Shown: positions 33,558 to 43,627 of the stretch, in pieces
Numbering within the stretch: the stretch's first letter is position 1
Layout of the letters: each line of letters starts with the position of its first letter
NCBI RefSeq assembly: GCF_026212465.1
Contig: NC_080055.1
Span: forward strand, 19,848,160 to 19,912,159
From: Amaranthus tricolor
Lineage: Eukaryota; Streptophyta; Magnoliopsida; Caryophyllales; Amaranthaceae
DNA: 64,000 nt
Direction: 5' to 3'
Made by a program: the position numbers and the translations under genes
The notes under the pieces: generated by a model
What the model was told of the DNA's origin: nothing
Databases searched by the model: none
What the model saw: the letters and a program-made list of their open reading frames with translations, nothing else

Positions 33558-33977
33558 ATGACAACCGTCGAATCTAAGAGTGATTCGACCATACCATCAT
33601 ACCTTTATGACGGTTTGTGTGACCGTGGAGAATTTTGTTCTTGTTCCATTAATGGGAGGTCACACTCTTATTCAAATGAAATTCTTAAATGGACTAAAAA
33701 AGATCTTGAGGCATATCAAAAGGCGATGGAGGATGATGCTACATCTAGGTTTCGTGATTCTACCCCTTCTCCTAATGTTGAAGAAGAATTACCACAAAGT
33801 GTTCTTGAGTATTATTTGGAGTCTCCATGTCATGTTAATCCTTCAACTCCATCTAAGATTCGTGAAGACCAAGTTAATTTGGTTGTCCATGACACTCCTG
33901 AGGAAGTTATTGCTTCAAGGGGGAAAAAAACCCTAAAAAACGCACGTGAATTATGTAATTTGGTTGAGTTAGAATGA
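33558..33977 (+). CDS. Unknown ORF in the mariner-like element
   Basis: 139 codons from ATG 33558, acidic and Ser-rich, with LYDGLCDRGEFCSC near the start and EEELPQSVLEYYLESP in the middle. I recognise no domain. It has a leader with pyrimidine-rich sequence typical of plant 5' UTRs (33290-33550) and points toward the transposase gene. The 3' end overlaps the point where the transposase homology breaks off (about 33955). It may be an acquired host gene fragment; function unknown. Confidence 0.35.
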   Translation: MTTVESKSDSTIPSYLYDGLCDRGEFCSCSINGRSHSYSNEILKWTKKDLEAYQKAMEDDATSRFRDSTPSPNVEEELPQSVLEYYLESPCHVNPSTPSKIREDQVNLVVHDTPEEVIASRGKKTLKNARELCNLVELE

Positions 33978-35046
33978 ATGTAAAGCCCCCTTGCCTGTTG
34001 TTTTGTTGCCAAATTGGATCATCATTTGTTATGTGAACCCTTGCATTATCTTGTTGGATGAAAATTATCGATGGACCATCACTTGGCCATTTTCTAAGAA
34101 TTGCTGGAATTAATTGTTCTATGAGCATGCTCCTATAAACTTCCTGAGTAACTGAATCAGTTGGTTTAATTTCTATAGACCCCTTTGGACGGTTAATTGA
34201 ATTTCTTTGTGCTGCAACCCTACTTACGAAAGGGAAAATTCTGATTTTCCCATCAAATGTGCATTGGCCATATTGATTCCATGTAGGCCTTGCAACCGCC
34301 CCTAAAAACATGGCTTTTGGAATGAATTTTGATGACTTTCCCGCTCTATATGGAATTTTTTCTTTGTGTGCTAGATAAACTCTTTGTGTCTTCTTGGTTA
34401 AGTAAAACCATTTTTCATCAATATGTATGAAGTCATACATACCTTTATACATTGGATGACGATGAATTGTATCTTCTTGAATGAGACTTAAAATCAACTC
34501 AACCCTACTTGCCTTGTTTGCATCCGTTAAATAAGGGTGTAATGGATTTGAATGTGCCTTAATCACCCCCCTTCGTATCAATCGCCAAACCGTTGTTGGT
34601 GCCAAGTCTAAGCATGTTGCAACATCTCTTATGCATGTACGTTCACCCATTGGTTTTGATTCAAGTACGTTTGGTGGCACTTGAACTCTTTTTCTTCCAC
34701 AATTCTTGTACTTTGAATCGACAACATAAGGCTTGTTTTCTTCTTTGGTTTCAATTGCACGTTTCCATAAGTTTCGAATTGATCTTGGTGTGTAACCGTA
34801 TTTGTTTGCTATTCGTACGAATGTACCATGTGGGAGTGAGTCACTTACTTTAAGTGACAACATTTCATGTAAATTGACATGCCTCAACTCGTTTGTAAGC
34901 CTTGGTTTACGTTGATCTTGTTGTTCTATTTGTTGTGCATCAATTTCTTGTGGTTCCTCGTCAGAACTGGAGCTTGACTGTGAATCGTATGCATTTGATC
35001 CAAAATACCAAGCCCCCTTTAGCTCATCGTCATCATTTGAAGCCAT
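33907..35046 (-). pseudogene. Mariner-like transposase, C-terminus lost
   Basis: 379 codons. An acidic N-terminal tail is followed by HTH-type DNA-binding segments (FVRIANKYGYTPRSIRNLWKRA; TCIRDVATCLDLAPTTVWRL) and a catalytic domain with the first Asp in FIHIDEKWFYLT and the second in IIFIQQDNARVH. The third Asp, usually in a ..NSPDxNxLDLGFF block, is missing: the frame goes from FILTQPN into unrelated sequence at about 33955. Plant MLE transposases normally run on for roughly another 80 residues. It should therefore be inactive. Confidence 0.8.
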
Positions 35047-35635
35047 TACAAGGCTAATGATGCAAATGAGGTTGCTGGACAGTTATTTTTTGTACTGTGA
35101 GGCTGCTGTTTGGGTTAATATCGTGGCTGGACAATAATATCGTGGCTGTTTGGGTTGCTGGACAGTAATCCATGTACTGTGAGGCTGCTGTTTTGATTTT
35201 TATGCTTCAAGCCTTAAATCAGCAGCTTAAATAAGATGATTAGGAATTTGTAAGGTCATTTTTTTGGAGATTGTACTTGCAATTATTCATTTTAGTAATC
35301 CATGTATTTCTAATTTGGCCAATGCAAGGACATATTTTGCTCTCTCTACAATGTAAACTTTCCCTCCTTTTTTTTTAGAAACAAAAATGTAAACTTTCCC
35401 AATTTGGAAAGTGGTTACTTTCCCTCCATGTAATTTCTCTCTCTACAATAAAATCAGATTTTTTTATTATTATTTAATTATATCTATAATTAATTGCTCT
35501 CTCATTCTACCACCAAAGATTCTCTTTTTCTTAATCTTTGTGAAATACCCAAATAGGAAGAACAAATAGGAACGGAGGGAGTACTAATATATTATTAGTA
35601 TGTAATTAGTCGTAGCAGTGGTATTAGTATAATTA

Positions 35636-35641
35636 GTCGTA

Positions 35642-35692
<51 letters not shown>

Positions 35693-36274
35693 GTTATTAG
35701 TATTAGTATTATTATTAATTGCTTTAGTATTTCATTAGTATAATATTAGTATTAGTATATAATTAGTATATTATTACTCGTATTAGTCGTTTAATTTATT
35801 ATTATTATTAGTCGTATTAGTGCATTATTAGTCGTATTAGTGTATTATTACTCGTATTAGTTTATTATTAGTTTAATTAGTCGTATTTATTATTATTATT
35901 AATATTATTATTAGTATTATTATTATTGTTAGTCGTTTTCGTGCGTTATTAGTATAATATTAGTTGTATAGGAGTAGTATATTATTACTCATATTAGTCG
36001 TCTAATTTATTATTATTATTATTATTATTATTTTATTATTATTAGTATTATTATTAGTTGTATTTGTGCATTATTGGTCGTATTAGTGTATCATTAGTAT
36101 AATATTAGTTGTATAAGTATATTACTACTCGTATTAGTGGATTATTAGTACTTTATTAGTTATTTACCCGTATTAGTCGTATTAGTTATTATTAGTCGTA
36201 TTAGTGCATTATTAGTACTTTATTAGTTATTTAGTCGTATTAGTCATATCAATATATTATTATTATTATTATTA
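35636..36274. repeat. (ATT)n-rich simple repeat, middle block
   Basis: Long ATT tracts (for example 35645-35692) mixed with AGTCGTATTAGTG words. Continues the left block interrupted by the mariner-like element. Confidence 0.85.
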
Positions 36275-36641
36275 GAGAAATTTGTAAAGAAACACCTTTT
36301 AAAACCCCTTTTTTGTAAAGAAACACCTTTTATAATTTTTTTATAAAAAAAACCTTTTAAGAGACTTTTTTTTTAAAAAGCACCTTAAATCAGTTTCCGG
36401 TGACTTTTGTCAACTTTTCGGCGTTGACTATGCCATTTGAGCTCAAAAGTCAACGCCGGAAAGTTGACAAATGGCATAGTCAACGCCGGAAAGTTGACAA
36501 AAGTCACCGGAAACTGATTTAAGGTGTTTTTTTTAATAAAAAGTCTCTTAAAATGTGTTTTTTTACAAAAAAAAAAAAAATTATAAAAGGTGTTTCTTTA
36601 CAAAAAAAGGATTTTAAAAAATGTTTCTTTACAAATTTCCC
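36275..36641. repeat. Hairpin MITE within the microsatellite
   Basis: Ends GAGAAATTTGTAAAGAAACA and, inverted, GGGAAATTTGTAAAGAAACA. The whole 367 bp is close to a palindrome, with arms around TCAGTTTCCGGTGACTTTTG and its complement and several TTGAC/GTCAA words in the centre. Flanking ATT repeats hide any target duplication. Confidence 0.7.

Positions 36642-36691
<50 letters not shown>
36642..36691. repeat. (TTA)n microsatellite, right block
   Basis: About 16 uninterrupted TTA units directly after the hairpin MITE. Confidence 0.85.
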
Positions 36692-36973
36692 ATGCAAAGT
36701 TGCATATTAAAGTTCATAAACTTGTGAAAGAAGTTTTCGACTGAATTTTAGTGGAAATTCGGTCAAATTTTTTCCGACTAAAATTCAATCGGAATTTAGT
36801 CAAAAATTTTTAATTAAAAATTTTTCTTTTTTTTCAAATTTAAAATTCCGACCAAACTTTGATTTAGTAGCAATTTAGTCTGAATTTTCGACTAACACTT
36901 GTCAGTCAAAACTTTAGTCGGAAATTTCCAATAGTTTGGGTTAGTCGGTAAGATCTCTTTTTTTGTTGTGAAA

Positions 36974-37200
36974 TGCTTTTAATGACAATATTAAATGGAT
37001 ATATTGTAATAGTATTTAACCCTTTTTCATAGTTAGAATGCGGTTTGTTGAAAATGATGTGAAATATCTTTATGAATGTATTTGGTGAATTATTATAAAT
37101 AGAACTTTGCCTATAAATATGCAAGTTTGCGTAGTAATAAAATTAATTGAGTAAAAAGTTTATCTTTCTTACTTATTTGCTCATTTTATTTTCTTTTTAT
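36974..37200 (+). other. Copia 3' tail and possible LTR remnant
   Basis: Continues the Copia 3' non-coding tail seen before 32300 (AATGACAATATTAAATGGAT). It includes TATAAATAGAACTTTGCCTA and TATAAATATG near 37094-37120, which could be an LTR promoter. No boundaries determined. Confidence 0.35.
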
Positions 37201-37439
37201 TCTCCCTAAATCTTAATGGTTGAAGACTAATTCAAGCAGTTGTCATTTGACATTGACACTAACAAAATTTTTACAGCCGGCCTTCTGTAAGACCGGCTCA
37301 GGCCAATTCATTAAAATTTAATGGATACTCTTACTTTATATTTTATAAGAATTTATAAACTTTTTGTAGTTTGCTAATAACGCCTTCGTAAAGATTAATT
37401 AGAATTTAGGATGCAGAATTGCAGACCGCCGACAATTTT

Positions 37440-38694
37440 AATTTTGTCACATTGCTCTTAGTATACGAACCGCTGTCTTTTGGAAGAGCAATCAACACTC
37501 AAAACTGAAGTGAACAGATACACTCTTTTCTCTGTTGTCACTCAATCCAATCTTTCTTTCTGTTTCTTTTTGTTGTTTGTACTTTTAAACCAAAGCTTAA
37601 TTATGGGGTATTCAGTTCAGCTCTAGTAATCCTCAATTTAGCTCTTTTCTGGGTCTACAATTTGGTGTATTTGAAAGGTATTGGGATTGTTTTGTTATCT
37701 ATTTCTGTAGCAAGATCAGTTTTTTCCACTTGGGTTGTCTTGATTACTAGCAGCATTTCTGTATCTGCAAGAGAATGTGGGATTGAATCTGGGTCTTATT
37801 CAGTATGTTAGCTTGAACCCATTTGGCCAAAACCTCATTATTGGTAGCATGTTCAACATGATGGGTGCTAAGTGCTTCATTGTTAATTATTGAGCTTTTG
37901 ATGTTTTAATATTTGTTGATTGCTGATACATGACTACAATGATGACAATGATGTGAAGGCCTTCATTTTAAACCCCAAAGTTAGGTTTTACTGATTGCTA
38001 TAATGCTACTATTAAATAAAGTCTATGATTAATTTTGCAGTACTAAAAAATTTTACTTCTATTATGCAAATGTGGCTCTTGCTTCGGTAGGATCTAGAAG
38101 GGTGCAATGTACGCAACCTTAGGTGATATTGGATTGATAACATGGTCTACTTTTCAATGAGCTCCACAATTAGAATCCAAAAATCTATTGCAATAATTAG
38201 ATCTGATATGGATTTAGAGTTTCTGTTTAGTGTATAGAAGCTTTTTAATGAATTTGATGACATTGATATTGGGGTGGATAAATTGATTTGAGGGGTGTTT
38301 TTGTTGTAGTTATTACTAATTTTAGTTGAATTAAAAAACAATGTTTAGCTTCTGATTTTATGAAAATAGATCTGAAGTGGTTTGTTTTCTTTGGTTCTTT
38401 CGGATACATTAAACACCACATAGATATGGACTGTATGTCATCTACCCCGGATCCTGGGAATGATAGTATAAGTATGATGGTATGGTATGGTATGTTATAG
38501 TATGATATGGTATAGATATGGCCATAGGGTGGATAATTTGTTAATTTCACTAATCTTGTTTATTATTAGTATACTTTTTAATGTGCTTTATGTAAGTAAA
38601 TGGCTTGAATATTACTTTACAGATGAGAATTTTTGTTTACAAGATATTCACATGAATTCTTTATTTTCTTTTTTATGTATAGAATATCTTATGC
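37440..38694 (+). promoter_or_regulatory. Promoter and 5' UTR with leader intron of GT47 gene 1
   Basis: Pyrimidine-rich leader at 37510-37600. A possible leader intron runs from GAAAG|GTATTG (about 37677) to TGTATAG (about 38682), 13 bases before the start codon. It contains a GGTAT/GTATG simple repeat at 38480-38515. Start codon chosen as ATG 38695; ATG 38691 is out of frame. Confidence 0.35.
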
Positions 38695-41014
38695 ATGGAC
38701 ATGGCTGGTCAGTTATTAGATTTATGTAATTATGGCCGAAGAACACTTCTTTCTATGATGGGATTTTTAGCTGTTATAGTAGTTTTTTCTCAATTCTGGG
38801 CGTTGCCTTCTGGTAAATACTTATCTACTATGTCGCCTAGTCAAGAACATTCACCTCTCATAATGATAAGAACAAGTCCGCGTTCCCAAAATTTTGTTAC
38901 AAATGGTAATTTTGACTTGGTGCAAGGAGTTGGTTACAATGCAAATAACATAGGAGAGGAAGGTAAAGGCAATGGACTTACATTCCGGCATGAAATAAGT
39001 GGACTTATTGTTGCTTCTGGTAAGGACTTTTCACCGATTATGAAACCAAGAGTTGTGGAAAATGAAATGAAGCAATTTAATATCATGCATAACAATACTA
39101 TTGAGCAAAAACTTGAGGACAGTAATCATATGGATGCTTCAAATTTTTTTTCAAAAGGTCGAATTTCTGTACACAGAGTAGAGCCTTCGGGTAACAGATC
39201 AATTGTTTCAGCAAAAACTAGCAGCTCTCAAGTGCACAATATCAGTCAGGTTATGGAGTTGGAGGCTAGGATCAAGGAGGATTCATCTATGATTGAAAGA
39301 TATGTGAAAAAAATGAGGGGAGCTACAATAACTTTATCTGAAATGAATACCATGTTGCGTAGTAAGCCTGCGTTTTCAACCACAGTGGTATTGAAGTGAT
39401 TTTTTTTTTTTAATTTATATTTATCTTGGTGTAGTTTGCCCATCATTCTCATTTATCTTTTTACTGATTCTAGAGGCAAAGAGGATCTGCAGCACGTGAC
39501 CGCCAACTTCTTTCAGCAAGCTTTCAGATCAAGAATGCTCCTGTTTTAAGAAGCGTATCTGACTTGCATGCTCCTCTCTTCCGAAATGTCTCCGTGTTCA
39601 AAAGGTATATGTTGACCTCGACTTTGTAATTGTGCTGAAAAAGAGGTGCATTGTAGAGAGTATTGTCTATTAACTTGTGAAAGAAAACACGAGTACGAAA
39701 TAGAAGTTAGGCACTGATGTCACTTCTTTTTCCGTTAACTGATCGCAATGTGGCTAAGAAGTGGGAACATAATCCTGTAAATTTATGTTTTTCGCTTAGA
39801 GATTCCATATGTATTTAATGTAGAAGATTGAAGGTAATATTTCTTACAGGAGCTATGACTTGATGGAACGTCTACTCAAAATTTATGTATACAAAGAAGG
39901 AGAGAAACCAATATTCCACAACCCAAGACTACGGGGGTTATACGCAGCTGAAGGATGGTTTATGAAGCTGCTTCAAAGAAGTAAACACTTTACTGTGACG
40001 GATCCGAGAAAGGCCCATCTTTACTACATTCCTTTCAGTTCTGACATACTACGTGCTACCCTTTATGATGAGAAATCACGTAATGTCAAAAACTTGGAGC
40101 GGTATCTTGCAGATTATGTTGATTTTATCAGAGCACGATACCATTTTTGGAACAAGACTGGGGGCGCTGATCATTTTTTCATTGCTTGTCACGATTGGGT
40201 ATGCCTTTTAGTTTCCTTGATGTATCTTATTTAACGTTCATAGTTTAGAATTTGGCTTATCCTCTGGGTTTATCTTAAAGTCATGTGTCTTAATGTCTCT
40301 GTACTTCTGCTTTTATCACCAAAAAGTTTTACGCTTTTTTATTAGGGCTCGCGTATAACAAGGCTTTATATGAGCAATTGCATTAGAGGACTCTGTAACG
40401 CCAATGTTGCAAGAGGATTTACGATAGGTAAGGATGTGAGTGTTCCCGTAACTTATATTCGTAGTGGAAATGACCCCACTAGAGACATAGGAGGAAAACC
40501 ACCTTCAGAAAGAGATATATTAGTCTTCTTTGCCGGACAATTACATGGTTATCTCCGTCCTTTGTTATTGCAATACTGGGAGAATAAGGTGCCCGATATG
40601 AAGATTTTTGGTCCACTCCCGCGGGATATCCAAGGCAAAGCAGTCTATAGGGATTACATGAAGAGTAGCAAGTACTGCATTTGTGCACGAGGTTATGAAG
40701 TCCACACTCCTAGGGTTGTCGAGTCCATCTTCTACGAGTGTGTCCCCGTCATTATCTCTGACAATCATGTCCCTCCTTTCTTTGAGGTTCTAGATTGGGA
40801 GGCGTTTGCCGTGTTTGTTCAAGAGAAAGACATCCCAAATTTGAGGAACATTCTTCTTTCTATCCCTGAAGAGAGGTACCTTGTTATGCAACATAATTTA
40901 AGAATGGTGCAGCGGCATTTCATATGGAATAAAACTCCAGAAAAGTATGATTTATTTCACATGATTCTTCACTCGGTTTGGTACAACCGAGTTTCTCAGA
41001 TAAGACCTGGTTAG
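38695..41014 (+). CDS. Exostosin-family glycosyltransferase (GT47), gene 1
   Basis: Four coding exons, 38695-39387, 39474-39604, 39850-40198 and 40346-41014, with GT-AG introns join in phase to 613 aa. Type II Golgi protein: short cytoplasmic N-terminus, one membrane anchor at about residues 18-36 (LLSMMGFLAVIVVFSQFWAL), a variable stem of about 190 residues, then the exostosin domain. Marks are LKIYVYKEGEKPIFHNP, YAAEGWFMKLL, KAHLYYIPFSS, GGADHFFIACHDW, GGKPPSERDILVFFAG, SSKYCICARGYEVHTPRVVE and ECVPVIISDNHVPPFFEVLDWEAF. Such proteins transfer sugars to wall glycans; donor and acceptor cannot be read from sequence. It is paralogous to 56814-60398 but more diverged, for example CARGYEVHTPR for the usual CPKGYEVNSPR. 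Confidence 0.92.
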
Positions 41015-41470
41015 AAATCTGTGGTTCAATTGGAAGCTGTTTCTTTGACTGATTGCACTTGCTTGAATCTCTAAAAACCGTAAGTTTTTTGGGTTTATTT
41101 TATCTTCTTACTTGTCGTTGATAATTTGTTTATTCATTTGGAAAATCCCTTCAAAAGCCTAATATTCCTATCATTGATGCAGTGAATCTGGTATACTTTC
41201 TTGATCTGTTTGATGGACATGTTTAATTATGATTTTATGAACAAGATCAGGTTCATTGCCTAGATCTTTTCTTAGAGAAAAAACTTCTCGGAAGGGTGTC
41301 TGAATAAAGGAATGTGGAATAATAATGCTCTTTGAACAAGCCCCCAACAGATCAATTTCATGCAAGGTGTGGTTACAAGTTCTCCTATCCAGCATGTATA
41401 AATAATTGTTTTCAACTTTGCCTTATTTGCTTATTCAGATTTTATCTCTTTATAAATTTTTTGGATCGTA
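41015..41470 (+). other. 3' UTR and flank of GT47 gene 1
   Basis: No further gene seen. An outer LTR begins at 41471. Confidence 0.5.
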
Positions 41471-41790
41471 TGTCATGAATGGCTGGGAAGGGGTATTTTA
41501 GGAATTAAGTAATAAATAATACTTAGTAATTAGTTAAGTGGGAGAATAAAATGTAGAGATAATTAATATAAATAGAGGGGAAGGGGAAGGGTTTAAGGCA
41601 TTCATTCAAGTAATAGTTTTAAGTGGAGTTTTATACTCGTTGGGAGAGAACAAACCTTTCGAATGCTTGTATACTATCATTTGTAATCGTTCTTTGGTTA
41701 CAATCGTTCTTCGTTGTACATTTTCATTTACATTCAATTTCTACAATCAGTGATTTGTATTTTGTCATACAATTTGTTCATTCGTATATT
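41471..41790 (+). repeat. Outer LTR, left part
   Basis: Starts TGTCATGAAT; its remaining 58 bp are at 46213-46270. Total about 378 bp. Confidence 0.5.
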
Positions 41791-42537
41791 GGAACAAATA
41801 TACCTTCTGCATATGATCAGCACACTGGGAACAAAGAAGACTTAAGCATTGAGGATCAGCATACTGAATTTAGACCAGCTCAAGTTAAGGAAGCTGATGT
41901 ACAAAGATTTGAGGAACAGTTACTCAATACTATGAACATACATGATCCAGCCTTGAGGAAAGTATACATAGTCCTGTATTAGAAGATAATGAACAGTTGG
42001 GTGTTCCCAAACGTTGACAGAAGATAAGGAACAACTAGGTGTTCCCAAATCCTGACAGTAGAATTATCACGCTCTTTTTAAGACGTCTAATATGACCGTT
42101 AGAAGTTAGGGGCCTTCTTCTTGATTGTAAGCCGTTAGAGGATGAAAGCCAATTCTATAAATAAGGCTCTCCTCCACATTGTAAAAGTGACATATTATTC
42201 AGTTTTAATTCATCTACGTTCTTAGTAATCATTCAGATAACAAGGTGTTTGTCTCTGTTTTGCCGTATTCTGATTGAGAGGATTGAGTATATCAAGCCTT
42301 CACAGATTCATACTTCTCCAAGATCACGTTGATCATTGAGAGAATTGTGAGGATTAAGGCCTTGCATTTCTTAGGGGAATTAGTGTCTTTTTCCAGGATA
42401 AGTAATCATTAAAGATTGCTTAGAATTCATCTAAAATCGGTCAATTTGATCGAGAAATTCTTCGTTCTTGATTGTCTGGTTTTTTGAGCAATCGAACAAG
42501 TTAATCATAATCAATCTTCCGCTGCAAACTTGTTCCA
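41791..42537 (+). repeat. 5' LTR of the compact Gypsy-type element
   Basis: 747 bp, ends ACTTGTTCCA. Includes CTATAAATAAGG at about 42154, a likely TATA box. Confidence 0.9.
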
Positions 42538-42541
42538 ACTT

Positions 42542-42554
42542 GGTATCAGAGCCG
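42542..42554 (+). promoter_or_regulatory. Primer binding site of the compact Gypsy-type element
   Basis: TGGTATCAGAGCC on the plus strand just inside the 5' LTR, after a short ACT spacer. Confidence 0.75.
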
Positions 42555-43199
42555 TGTTCTGAATAGGGACACGAAGGTAGGTTACAAAGGAAGCCAGGTA
42601 ATTGGTAATTTCGCGTTTTCTGAAAAGGGAAATCGGAAAATCAGGTATTGTTTGCATTTTGTTTCAATCGGTAATCACAGGTATAAATTCAATTCTTCCT
42701 TGATATTAAATTCTGTGTTAAAGATGGTAGAATTCGATTTAATCACCACACGCATTTGATTGAAGGAAAGATTTCTGAAATCTGATTTTATTATCATTGC
42801 ATGCATGTAAAATTGTTATCCGATAATCGAATTTTTTTTGAGTTTTCGCTTAAATTGATTCCTATAATTCCATTTTGATTGTTTGATTGTGGATACCGAT
42901 AATAATTTAACAAGTTTTTTTTCGCAAATTTCTGAACATTACGTTTCTTTTGAAAATTTTGGTATATACAATCTGATTCTTGAATATCATTCTGTAAAAT
43001 TAGGGTCGTGTATCTGTGCATTCATTATTGTTAGTGAAAATTTGTTGATTGGGAAAGTTTCTTGCAAAGATTGTGGCTAGTGATTTTCTGAATTGTGTTT
43101 TTGTTTTGGTCTCTGGAAAAATTGTTGTAGAAATTTTCTTGCAGGATCTGAATATTAGTTGTCTTACCATTGTCTTGTTTGTGAATAACTTGGGAAACA

Positions 43200-43627
43200 T
43201 GGATGTGGACGAGAAAATAGAAACCCTTACCAATTTACACCAACAATTAGCTGTTACAGTAGCCAATAACATGGGGAACCAAGGGGATAGACCTCAACAG
43301 CACCCACAAAACCATAGGAACAATGAGGATAAAACTTTGAAGATCGACTTACCTAGTTTTGATAGACACTCTCCAGACCCAGAGGTGTACCTGGATTGGG
43401 AAACTAATATGGAAAGATACTTTGACTTTAAGGAAACCACACCTGAACAACAATTTAAGCTAGCTAAGATTAAACTGACCAAGCTTGCTGCTACATGGTT
43501 AGAAGGAGTGCAGAGGCAAAGAAGGAGGGAGGATAGAGAAAGAATCAGTACATGGGAAAAACTGAGGAAGCACTTAAGGAGGAAGTATGTCCCACGCAAT
43601 TATAGACAGCAGCTATGCATACAATAG
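43200..43627 (+). pseudogene. Gypsy gag, first part
   Basis: Starts MDVDEKIETLTNLHQQLAVT; the gag core shows DPEVYLDWETNMERYFDF, KLAKIKLTKLAATWLEGV and LRKHLRRKYVPRNYRQQL. It ends at TAG 43625-43627, in frame with the next part, where related gags usually have Trp (QW.TLRQ). Confidence 0.75.

Larger units (their letters stand above)
33095..35581 (-). mobile_element. Mariner-like (Stowaway-related) element
   Basis: Terminal repeats start CTCCCTCCGTTCCT at both ends and are flanked by TA (33093-33094, 35582-35583), the Tc1/mariner signature. Length is about 2.5 kb. The minus-strand transposase frame occupies the right part. The left part carries an unrelated plus-strand frame. Confidence 0.85.
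32301..36970. mobile_element. Non-autonomous CACTA-like element containing nested insertions
   Basis: Left end CACTACAAAAAAAAAGCAAC; right end, read inward, CACAACAAAAAAAGAGATC. It is flanked by the 3-bp direct repeat AAA (32298-32300, 36971-36973), as expected for CACTA elements. Subterminal repeats of TAGTCGGAAA-type words occur near both ends (32340-32660, 36760-36950). The joined flanks restore a plausible Copia 3' tail. It has no transposase. Its middle is (ATT)n-rich microsatellite, a mariner-like element and a hairpin MITE. Confidence 0.65.

Noticed and set aside
35636..36274. ATT array as a satellite or centromeric repeat
   Set aside because: It is an irregular microsatellite confined to one CACTA-like element, with no higher-order unit.
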